This document shows positions 1 through 5,788 of a stretch of 5,926 nt of DNA, piece by piece (position 1 is the stretch's first letter; each line of letters starts with the position of its first letter). The DNA lies in contig JASHVB010000110.1 of the NCBI GenBank assembly GCA_030039695.1, positions 1 through 5,926 of the forward strand, read 5' to 3'. The notes under the pieces were generated by a model that worked only from the letters and a program-made list of their open reading frames with translations, did not search any database and was not told the DNA's origin. Made by a program: the position numbers and the translations under genes. This stretch comes from Acetobacteraceae bacterium. GTDB lineage: Bacteria > Pseudomonadota > Alphaproteobacteria > Acetobacterales > Acetobacteraceae.

Positions 1-526
1 CAGTGCCTGGTCGCTGCCGGACATGGCCGAGCGCACTATCGTCGTGTCAAGCCTGTCGAAGTCGCACGCCATGTCGGGCTTCCGCCTGGGCTGGGTCATC
101 GCGCCCAGCGCGATGACCGGGCACTTGTTCCATTTGCTAGTTTGCATGCTGTACGGAGGGCCCCCGTTCATCCAGGACGGTGCGCTGGTTGCGCTGCTGC
201 ATGAGTTGCCAGAGGCGGCGGCGATCCATGAGGCCTATCGCGACCGTGCATCGTTTCTCTCCGGCCGTCTCGCAGAAGCGCCGCGCTGCCGCGTCATGGC
301 ACCCGAGGGTGGGATGTTCGTACTGTTGGACATTCGCGGTACTGGGATGAGCGCGAGCGGCTTTGCGCATTCGCTGCTGCAGCAGGAACATGTAGCGATT
401 CTGCCCTGCGACGGTTTCGGCGCGAGCGCTGCTGGCCAGCTTCGCGTGTCGCTGACCGTCCCGGAGGACCGGCTGGACGCGGCAGCGACCCGGATCGTGC
501 GTTTCGCCCGGCGTCTGGCGGGCTGA
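1..526 (+). CDS. PLP-dependent class I/II aminotransferase, C-terminal part (5' end outside window)
   Basis: The reading frame is open from base 2 through the first ATG at 23 and ends at the TGA at 524-526. The ATG at 23 is not the real start: the family's PLP-lysine motif, SLSKSHAMSGFRLGW, follows only a few residues later, whereas in full-length fold-type I aminotransferases it lies well over 200 residues in. The Schiff-base lysine is codon 59-61, and the GFRLGW arginine should help hold the PLP phosphate. Near the C-terminus, LRVSLTVPE carries the conserved arginine (codon 443-445) that binds the substrate alpha-carboxylate. The enzyme would transfer an amino group between an amino acid and a 2-oxo acid in the cytoplasm. 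The lysine motif resembles those of aspartate, aromatic and arginine:pyruvate transaminases, so the substrate is open. It is convergent with the TRAP operon and so not co-transcribed with it. Family certain, substrate unknown. Confidence 0.93.
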   Translation, partial: SAWSLPDMAERTIVVSSLSKSHAMSGFRLGWVIAPSAMTGHLFHLLVCMLYGGPPFIQDGALVALLHELPEAAAIHEAYRDRASFLSGRLAEAPRCRVMAPEGGMFVLLDIRGTGMSASGFAHSLLQQEHVAILPCDGFGASAAGQLRVSLTVPEDRLDAAATRIVRFARRLAG

Positions 527-529
527 CCG

Positions 530-550
530 CGGTGGCTATCGGAGCCGCCG
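530..550 (+). terminator. Hairpin just after the aminotransferase stop, possible terminator
   Basis: Four bases past the stop codon, CGGTGGCT (530-537) can pair with AGCCGCCG (543-550). This gives an 8-pair stem with one G-U wobble and a 5-base loop. No run of T follows, so it lacks the second half of a classical intrinsic terminator; it may only protect the 3' end or slow polymerase. A second, shorter GC hairpin lies at 603-620. Confidence 0.3.
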
Positions 551-602
551 ATGTGTCGCAAGCGAGGTGGGCGTCTTGCGGCTTAAGTTCGATCCGCAGC
601 CG

Positions 603-620
603 GCCGCCCCCCATGGCGGC
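603..620. other. GC-rich hairpin
   Basis: GCCGCC (603-608) pairs with GGCGGC (615-620) around the loop CCCCAT. The stem is only 6 pairs and is followed by no T-run on the plus strand. It could support termination of the upstream aminotransferase transcript, but could also be chance in GC-rich DNA. Confidence 0.2.
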
Positions 621-760
621 TCGTTACCACCGGCAAAGTCCCGGAGGGCGTCGTGCTGCACACTGCTTAACCTTCGATTATCTCAGTGAGTTCATGGTAT
701 GACCTGACTGCGGATGGCATCTGAGGCGACCAAGGCTTTGATGAGACACAAAAAGCAGTT

Positions 761-888
761 TGTCGCACATAAGGGTTAAAATGCCGCCTGGTGTGTCGCA
801 GAATGAGCGTCAGTGCCCGCATTTTTCCGCCCACCGAGAATGGCCATTTTCCTCGATTCCATGTTGCAGAAATAGGGTCAACGCGACA
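761..888. repeat. Cluster of TGTCGC boxes, possible relic of a mobile-element end
   Basis: TGTCGCA occurs in direct orientation at 761-767 and 794-800, about 33 bases apart. The sequence after each is loosely alike (the first runs to ATGCCGCC, the second to GTGCCCGC). An inverted copy, GCGACA, closes the segment at 883-888, so 761-888 is bounded by inverted TGTCGC ends. Multiple end repeats of this kind are typical of transposase-binding ends, for example in the IS21 family. No transposase gene and no clear target duplication are visible here. A stray TGTCGCA also occurs at 554-560. The assignment as an element relic is inference. Confidence 0.3.
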
Positions 889-932
889 CTGGTCGTGACG
901 GTCGAGGCGCGGGGGAGAAACAACCTGCCATC

Positions 933-991
933 GTCATCCCGACGAAAGCCGGGACCGGCACCATATGGATCCCTGCTCGTTCCGGGATGAC
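933..991. repeat. Dispersed palindromic repeat (REP-like)
   Basis: The outer arms GTCATCCCG (933-941) and CGGGATGAC (983-991) are perfect inverted repeats around an imperfectly paired GC-rich interior containing GCCGGGACCGGC (948-959). This wording, with CGAAAGCCGGGACC in the left half, is the common intergenic palindrome found in many copies in GC-rich proteobacterial genomes. It begins 54 bases past the stop of the TRAP permease gene. As RNA it would fold into a long hairpin that could stabilise or end that transcript. Copy number in this genome cannot be judged from one window. Confidence 0.7.
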
Positions 992-1045
992 AATGCGCGG
1001 ATTGAATATCTTAACGGGCGTGCACGACGACGCAGCGACAGCGCG

Positions 1046-2932
1046 TCAACGTGATAAGAATCCGATCGACAGCCACGGAAAGGCCGCCACCAAGATCAGC
1101 GCCACGACCAGTGCCGCGATGTACGGCCAGATGCGCCAAAGCGCATCGTCCGGATTGATACGTCCGATCGCGCACGCACCATAGAATCCCACGCCGAATG
1201 GCGGAGAAAATAAGCCGATGCCCATCGCCAGGATGACGATGATCGCGTAGTGCACTTCGTGCACGCCGATGGCCCGTGCGACCGGGAACAACAGCGGACC
1301 GAACAATACGATCGCCGGAATGCCCTCCAGCACGCTGCCGAGGACGATGAACACGACAATGCTGATCGCGAGGAACCCGCCCTTGCCACCTGGCACTGAC
1401 GCCATCGTCGCAACCAGCCATTGCGAAAATCCGGACTGCGTCAGCGCCCATGCCATACCCGTCGCGGTGCCGATGATCAGCATCACCGCGCCGGTCAGCG
1501 ACACCGTGTCCACCAGAATTGGATAGATGCGGCGCCAGGGAAATTCGCGGTACACCAACAGACCGAGGAATGCCGTATAGACAACCCCGACGGTTGAGAC
1601 TTCGGTGGCGGTGGCAACGCCGTTGATCACCGCGTATCGGATGACGAACGGCAAGGTCAGTCCGGGAATGGCGATGACAAAACTGCGCAGCATCTGCGAT
1701 GCCGGCGCGCGCGCCCCGCCGCCCGTATCGGTGCGGTGCGACCGGTACCAGCACACCGCGACAAGACTCAGCGCCGCTACGGCAGCCGGCAGCAAACCGC
1801 CGGTGAACAGTGCCGCAATGGAAACGTTGGTGACCGAGCCGATGGTAATCAGTACCAGGCTGGGTGGGATCGTTTCCGACATGGCGCTGGACGCCGCGAG
1901 CAGAGATGCCAGTTCACCCGGATGCGCGCCGCGGCGCCGCATTTCGGGGAACAGTACGGGTGCGACCGCGGCCATGTCGGCTGCTTTCGAACCGGATATG
2001 CCGGACACCAGGTACATCGCGCCAAGCAACACGTACTGCAATCCACCGCGCACATGGCCGACGAGCGCCGCAAGGAAGTTCACCATCACCCGCGCGATCC
2101 CGGTCATGTCCATCAGCAACCCGAGGAACACGAACATCGGCACCGACAGCAGCAGCAGGTTGGAAATGCCCTCGTCCATCCGGTTGACCACGATCGAGAG
2201 CGGTAGATCGCTGGTCAGTCCGAGATACGACAGCGTGGCAATACCGAAGGTGAACGCGATCGGCACGCCGATGCCGACGCAAGCGGCGACGAGCACGACA
2301 AAGAACAACACCAAGCTGCCGAAACCCATCGCTATCAGCACGGGCTGCAGCAACCACAGAGCACAAGCGACGCCGCCGACCACCGTGATGCCGAACGCAA
2401 ACGACTTCGGCGTGGTCGTCTCCAACAGTCGCAGCAGCGCGATTACTGCAGCGAGACTCATGCCGACCAGAATGGCAACCACGCGATACGCGTCGGAGAC
2501 CTGCAGCGAGATCAGCGTGACGAAACTCTGCTGCGAGAGGTAATCGCGCGCCGGCATCAGGATTTCCAGCACGAAGGCGATCACCACCAGCGAGGCGATG
2601 GCGGAGCACCGGCGGCCCCATAGCGGCGGCAGCCAGGCGACCAGCGTGGTCAGTCGCATATGCGCGTTGGCTCGCAGCGCGACGACGACGCCCAGCATCG
2701 CCAGCCACAGAAACAAGGCGTTCGCCAGTTCGTCGGTCCAGAACAACGGCCGGTCGAACACGTAGCGCGACACCACCCCGGCGAAGAGGATGACGACCTC
2801 AACGAGCACCAGTGCAGAACCGATCGCCTCGCATGCGAGGCCGATAGCGCGGTCCAGCAGCATGGCGGCGCGGCGCAGCCCGGTCCAATTGGCTGCGTCC
2901 GCCGTGACAAGCGGTTGGGTTTCGGCGGTCAT
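1046..2932 (-). CDS. TRAP transporter permease, fused small (DctQ) and large (DctM) subunits
   Basis: This 628-residue inner-membrane protein forms the membrane part of a tripartite ATP-independent periplasmic transporter, which moves carboxylate-type solutes using an ion gradient. Residues about 36-170 are the four-helix DctQ domain, with the signature stretch WTDELANALFLWLAML (65-80) followed by RANAHMRL. Residues about 195-628 are DctM: GISGSKAADMAAVAPVLFPE (311-330), the IPPSLVLITIGSVTN segment (355-369), TEVSTVGVVYTAFLG (443-457) and FSPPFGVGFYGA (575-586). Hydrophobic segments run through almost the whole protein. Separate DctM proteins are usually about 425 residues, so the extra N-terminal length is the fused DctQ. 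The ATG overlaps the stop of the binding-protein gene (ATGA). No good Shine-Dalgarno lies just upstream, so translation is probably coupled. Fused QM permeases are a known TRAP variant. The substrate is unknown. Confidence 0.95.
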   Translation of the reverse strand: MTAETQPLVTADAANWTGLRRAAMLLDRAIGLACEAIGSALVLVEVVILFAGVVSRYVFDRPLFWTDELANALFLWLAMLGVVVALRANAHMRLTTLVAWLPPLWGRRCSAIASLVVIAFVLEILMPARDYLSQQSFVTLISLQVSDAYRVVAILVGMSLAAVIALLRLLETTTPKSFAFGITVVGGVACALWLLQPVLIAMGFGSLVLFFVVLVAACVGIGVPIAFTFGIATLSYLGLTSDLPLSIVVNRMDEGISNLLLLSVPMFVFLGLLMDMTGIARVMVNFLAALVGHVRGGLQYVLLGAMYLVSGISGSKAADMAAVAPVLFPEMRRRGAHPGELASLLAASSAMSETIPPSLVLITIGSVTNVSIAALFTGGLLPAAVAALSLVAVCWYRSHRTDTGGGARAPASQMLRSFVIAIPGLTLPFVIRYAVINGVATATEVSTVGVVYTAFLGLLVYREFPWRRIYPILVDTVSLTGAVMLIIGTATGMAWALTQSGFSQWLVATMASVPGGKGGFLAISIVVFIVLGSVLEGIPAIVLFGPLLFPVARAIGVHEVHYAIIVILAMGIGLFSPPFGVGFYGACAIGRINPDDALWRIWPYIAALVVALILVAAFPWLSIGFLSR

Positions 2933-3930
2933 GCCAGGACGCCGACGTACTTCTCCAGGAGCGACCAGGCCTGAGCGCCCGTCGTCTTCTTCATATCCGG
3001 ATAGAACCCGCTCTTGCGCAGCACCTCGCGGAACGGGGCTGTATCAGGCTTGTTGAAGGTCAGACCCTTCTTTGTCAGATTCTGCTCTTCGGTCTCAGTC
3101 ATCTTCACGAAGTCGGCGCGTTCCGCAGCCGCTTGCTCGGCGAAGTTACGCGTGACGATTTCCTGCACGTCGTGCGGCAGGCTGTTCCAGGCCGCCACAT
3201 TGAAGGACATGTGGAACCCGGCCCACACATGATTGGTGATGCTGCAATATTTCTCGACTTCGTACAGCTTGGCCGTATCGATCAGCACCAGCGGATTTTC
3301 CTGCCCGTCCACCACACCGGTCTGCAAGGCGCTGTACACTTCATTGAAATTGATCGCAGTCGGCGATGCGCCGAGGTGCCGGAACAGCGCAATCAGCAGC
3401 GGGGCGACCGGCAGGCGGATCTTGAAGCCCCGCAAATCCTCGGGGCCGTCGATCGGCTTGGTGCGCGTGGTGATCTGCCGATAGCCATGATCGAACGACT
3501 TTTGCAGGCAGTAGAGCCCGACCTTCTCGGCCTTGGCGCGCAGGAGATTGCCGAGCTCGCCATCAACGGCAGCCCAGACATGATCGTAATCGGGAAACGC
3601 GAAGCCGACGCCAAAGATGCCGAACTCCGGATCACGCGGCGCCAGCAGGTCGATTGGCAGCACATACATCTGCATCGCACCGGAGATCGTCTCGGAAATC
3701 ATCGACGTGTCGCCGCCCAGCACACTGTTCGGATAGATCGTGATGTTCAACCGGCCGTTCGTTTCTTCCTTGATCTTTTTCACGGCGATGGCCGAGTGTG
3801 CCATCGCCGGATGCTCCATTGGGCTCGAAGAGCCCAGCTTGTAGCTGAACTCTGCCGCGTTGGCCGGCCACCGCAGGATGGTGGCAGCGGCGAGACCGCC
3901 TGCGACGGCATGTCGGCGTGAAAGCCTCAT
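2929..3930 (-). CDS. TRAP transporter periplasmic substrate-binding protein, DctP family
   Basis: This 333-residue protein is the usual length for a DctP solute receptor, which captures its ligand in the periplasm and hands it to the QM permease encoded next. Residues 1-25 are an export signal: MRLSRRHAVAGG, a short hydrophobic stretch, then ANA|AE as a likely signal-peptidase site. The SRR pair followed by a mild hydrophobic core looks Tat-like. Mature-domain hallmarks are the HP dipeptide at 40-41, GFKIRLP (168-174) with the conserved ligand-carboxylate arginine R172, and NFNEVYSALQTGVVDGQENP (194-213), which is characteristic of the family. The start is firm: on the minus strand GGAGG (3944-3940) sits 9 bases ahead of the ATG. 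It is the first gene of the TRAP operon. The leader carries two tandem 22-base repeats that could be a regulator site. Ligands in this family are mostly small organic acids; which one is not readable here. Confidence 0.95.
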   Translation of the reverse strand: MRLSRRHAVAGGLAAATILRWPANAAEFSYKLGSSSPMEHPAMAHSAIAVKKIKEETNGRLNITIYPNSVLGGDTSMISETISGAMQMYVLPIDLLAPRDPEFGIFGVGFAFPDYDHVWAAVDGELGNLLRAKAEKVGLYCLQKSFDHGYRQITTRTKPIDGPEDLRGFKIRLPVAPLLIALFRHLGASPTAINFNEVYSALQTGVVDGQENPLVLIDTAKLYEVEKYCSITNHVWAGFHMSFNVAAWNSLPHDVQEIVTRNFAEQAAAERADFVKMTETEEQNLTKKGLTFNKPDTAPFREVLRKSGFYPDMKKTTGAQAWSLLEKYVGVLA

Positions 3931-3939
3931 CGACGTTCC

Positions 3940-3944
3940 CCTCC
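3940..3944 (-). promoter_or_regulatory. Shine-Dalgarno of the TRAP binding-protein gene
   Basis: Read on the minus strand, GGAGG is followed by 9 bases and then the ATG at 3930. It is the only strong ribosome binding site of the two-gene TRAP operon, since the permease gene starts inside the stop of the first gene. Confidence 0.8.
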
Positions 3945-3948
3945 GTTT

Positions 3949-3992
3949 TGTTGCAGCCAGTTGGCAGCTTTGTTGCAGCCAATTGGCCGCTT
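3949..3992. repeat. Two tandem 22-bp repeats with an inner palindrome, candidate operator
   Basis: Bases 3949-3970 and 3971-3992 are identical at 20 of 22 positions. The second copy contains the perfect 10-base palindrome GCCAATTGGC (3978-3987); the first has GCCAGTTGGC at the same place (3956-3965). They lie immediately upstream of the Shine-Dalgarno of the TRAP binding-protein gene. Two helically spaced palindromes (about two turns apart) directly before an operon are the usual layout for a dimeric regulator binding in pairs. No regulator gene lies in the window, so its family is unknown. Confidence 0.5.
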
Positions 3993-4004
3993 GGTTCGGT
4001 GGGG

Positions 4005-4034
4005 ATCGTGGAGAGCAGGAATGATAGATGTCAA
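4005..4034 (-). promoter_or_regulatory. Possible sigma-70-type promoter for the TRAP operon
   Basis: Read on the minus strand there is a perfect TTGACA (4034-4029). An 18-base spacer follows, then CACGAT (4010-4005), a poor match to TATAAT. Transcription would start near 4000, just before the tandem 22-bp repeats, so a protein bound there would block elongation or initiation. An alternative -10, TATCAT, lies just after TTGACA but lacks a good -35. The -35 match is good and the overall promoter is only plausible. Confidence 0.35.
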
Positions 4035-4068
4035 GCGCGGGCGAGTGATTTGCCTTCTGACCGCCGGT

Positions 4069-5688
4069 TCAGGCCCGACCGGGCGCGATGAACTCCCAGG
4101 GCTGATATTCCTGCGTGATGTCAGTCATCACTTCGATCAGCGCCGGCGAATTCGCCGCCAGCGCCTGCCGCAACGTGGCGCGCAGCCCGTCGGCTTCCGT
4201 CACACGCCATGACGGCACGCCGAAGCTCTTCGCATAGGTCTGGAAATCCGGATTGCGCAGGCGCGAGCCGGAGTCGCGTCCTTCGAACAAGCGATGCTGG
4301 TCGCGCAGGACATTGCCATACGATGAGTTGTTGAACAGCACGGTCACCAGGTTGATGCCGTGCTGCACCGCGGTTGCCAGTTCCGAGCTGCCGAACATGA
4401 AGCCGCCATCGCCAGTGACTGCGACGACTGGCTTGTCCGGATGGGCCACCTTCACGCCGAGCGCCATCGGGAAGCCGGCGCCGAGGGTACCCGAAAAGCC
4501 CGACGTGATCAGCGAGCGCGGCCGGTGGATCGGGAAGCCAAACCACGAGACGTAGCCGACCTGCGTCATTTCATCGCACAGGATGCCGTCTTCCGGCAGC
4601 GCGTCGCGGATCGCATCGAGGAACGACATCTGCGGCTGCACCTTGCGGATGTTGCGCGCGGCGTCCGCCTTGGCCTGAGCGATGGCGGCGGCACGTGCGG
4701 CGTCCTCGCGCGGCGTGACGGCGGCGCCCAGTGCGGCCGCCGCATCGGCGCTGTCGGCGACGATGCCGACATCGACGCGCAGCCGCCGCATCTCGGCGGG
4801 GTCGATGTCAACGCGAGCCAGCTTCAGGCCGGGCGGCAGAGCGCCCCACCGCAGCGTCGGTACTTCGAGGCGGGTTCCGAATGCCAGCAGAAGGTCGGTC
4901 TGTTTCCACAACAGATATCCGGCCGGAATGGTCAGCCCGAGCGGATGCCGGTCATCGACGATGCCGCGTCCCGTGCGGAACGAAACGACCGGCGCGCCGA
5001 TGCGTTCGGCCAGAGCCAGGATTTCAGCCGATGCGTGCTGCGCGCCGCCGCCGACCCAGATCATTGGTGCCGTCGCGCCGTCGACCAGCTTCGCGACCGC
5101 GGCAATCTGCGCTGGATCTGGCACCGGCGCCGCCGGCAGCGGCAGTGGATCGTGCGGTAAAACTTCCGCCGCGGCGGAGAACTGGTCCCATGGCATTTCC
5201 AGCGCGACGGGACTACGCCGGCCGGACAGCATCTCCTGGAACGCACGCGCGACGAGATACGGTGCCTGCGACGGGTGTTCAATACGCTCGGCCCATTTCA
5301 GCAGGCTGCGCAGCGTCGCTAATTGGTCCGGCAGTTCATGCAATGAGCCTCGCAGCCGGCCGATCAGCGGGCTGGGCACCTGTCCGGTCAGACAGAGCAC
5401 CGGCGCATTCAATCCCCAGGCTGTGGCGAGCGCCGCGGTCGTGTTCAGCACCCCCGGACCAGGCACGACGGAGTATGCCGCCGGCCTGCCGGTCGCGTAG
5501 GCATAACCCAGCGCCATGTAGGCCGTGGTTTGCTCATGCCGCGCGTTGATCAGCCGCAACCGATTCGATGCACGCGCAAACGCGTCGAACAAGCCGTAGA
5601 CTTGCACGCCCGGCAGGCCGAACACGGTATCGATCCCGTGCCGCAACAGCCCATCGACGATCGCTTCCCCACCGGTCATCTGCGCCAT
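4069..5688 (-). CDS. Thiamine-diphosphate-dependent enzyme, acetolactate synthase-like superfamily (substrate unknown)
   Basis: The 539-residue protein has the three-domain layout of ThDP decarboxylases and carboligases, which cleave or join 2-oxo acids in the cytoplasm. The N-terminal domain has FGLPG (23-27) and RHEQ with the catalytic glutamate E52. The middle domain spans about 190-320. The C-terminal domain has GTLGAGFPMALG (400-411) and the cofactor motif GDGGF (426-430) ending in NN (453-454). A true acetolactate synthase is doubtful. The usual AFQE segment is replaced by GSLHELPDQ (114-122), the GMHG motif of the FAD-binding region is absent (TIPAGYLLWKQTD instead), and no small regulatory subunit gene is adjacent. 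The start is fixed by an in-frame TAG two codons upstream and an AGAGGGG ribosome site 6 bases ahead; M4 is the only close alternative. The TRAP operon follows 138 bases downstream on the same strand, and an MDR gene diverges upstream. A 2-oxo-acid decarboxylase is the simplest reading. Confidence 0.92.
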   Translation of the reverse strand: MAQMTGGEAIVDGLLRHGIDTVFGLPGVQVYGLFDAFARASNRLRLINARHEQTTAYMALGYAYATGRPAAYSVVPGPGVLNTTAALATAWGLNAPVLCLTGQVPSPLIGRLRGSLHELPDQLATLRSLLKWAERIEHPSQAPYLVARAFQEMLSGRRSPVALEMPWDQFSAAAEVLPHDPLPLPAAPVPDPAQIAAVAKLVDGATAPMIWVGGGAQHASAEILALAERIGAPVVSFRTGRGIVDDRHPLGLTIPAGYLLWKQTDLLLAFGTRLEVPTLRWGALPPGLKLARVDIDPAEMRRLRVDVGIVADSADAAAALGAAVTPREDAARAAAIAQAKADAARNIRKVQPQMSFLDAIRDALPEDGILCDEMTQVGYVSWFGFPIHRPRSLITSGFSGTLGAGFPMALGVKVAHPDKPVVAVTGDGGFMFGSSELATAVQHGINLVTVLFNNSSYGNVLRDQHRLFEGRDSGSRLRNPDFQTYAKSFGVPSWRVTEADGLRATLRQALAANSPALIEVMTDITQEYQPWEFIAPGRA

Positions 5689-5694
5689 ACGCTA

Positions 5695-5728
5695 CCCCTC
5701 TCCCGTTTGCGGGAGAGGGCGGGGTGAG
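5695..5728. repeat. Dispersed hairpin repeat overlapping the ThDP gene's ribosome binding site
   Basis: CCCTCTCCCG (5696-5705) and CGGGAGAGGG (5710-5719) form a perfect 10-pair stem with a 4-base loop, followed by CGGGGTGAGG. This is the wording of a common intergenic repeat of GC-rich proteobacteria. On the minus strand the 3' arm carries GGGAGAGGG, which together with the next G is the Shine-Dalgarno of the ThDP enzyme gene; the arm ends 7 bases before that ATG. A folded leader would therefore hide the ribosome site. The plus-strand gene starts 60 bases beyond the repeat. Confidence 0.75.
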
Positions 5729-5776
5729 GCGCCAACCGCGCCACACCGACGTCTCTCCCATCACTCCACACGAAAC

Positions 5777-5780
5777 GGAG
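5777..5780 (+). promoter_or_regulatory. Shine-Dalgarno of the MDR dehydrogenase gene
   Basis: GGAG is followed by 8 bases and then the ATG at 5789, which supports that start. I see no clear -35/-10 pair in the short gap upstream. Confidence 0.65.
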
Positions 5781-5788
5781 ACAAGCAC

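Larger units (their letters stand above)
527..1045. other. Intergenic region between convergent genes, no convincing gene
   Basis: This stretch separates the aminotransferase stop from the stop of the TRAP permease gene, which faces it. Short open frames exist (for example 760-990, opening with TTG), but they run through repeats, have no good ribosome binding site and show no recognisable domain. What can be seen is: two GC hairpins (530-550 and 603-620), a visibly AT-richer stretch at about 660-790, repeated TGTCGC boxes at 761-888, a 10-base perfect palindrome AATGGCCATT at 839-848, and a dispersed palindromic repeat at 933-991. I see no tRNA, no other structured RNA and no CRISPR array. 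Confidence 0.7.

Noticed and set aside
23..526. A short complete aminotransferase starting at the ATG at 23
   Set aside because: The frame is open upstream to the window edge and the PLP-lysine motif lies only 13 codons after this ATG, so this is the C-terminal part of a longer gene.
760..990. 76-residue plus-strand reading frame
   Set aside because: It opens with TTG, has no ribosome site, and runs through the TGTCGC boxes and the REP-like palindrome; it is best explained as repeat sequence.
527..1045. CRISPR array, tRNA or riboswitch in the gene-free region
   Set aside because: No regularly spaced repeat-spacer series, no cloverleaf and no recognised aptamer core was seen; only short palindromes and two or three copies of a small box.
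987..1184. 65-residue plus-strand reading frame
   Set aside because: It starts in the palindromic repeat and runs antisense into the end of the TRAP permease gene, with no recognisable domain.
1605..2543. 312-residue plus-strand reading frame
   Set aside because: It lies antisense within the TRAP permease gene, has low-complexity composition and no domain; a shadow of GC-rich codon use.
3133..3921. 262-residue plus-strand reading frame
   Set aside because: It is antisense to the TRAP binding-protein gene, which has a clear signal peptide and family motifs; the opposite frame has none.
4360..5549. Long plus-strand reading frames over the ThDP gene
   Set aside because: They are arginine- and alanine-rich antisense frames over a gene with intact cofactor motifs; no ribosome site or domain.
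4069..5688. Naming the ThDP enzyme ilvB or acetolactate synthase
   Set aside because: Key segments of FAD-containing acetolactate synthases are replaced and no small-subunit gene is adjacent, so only superfamily placement is supported.
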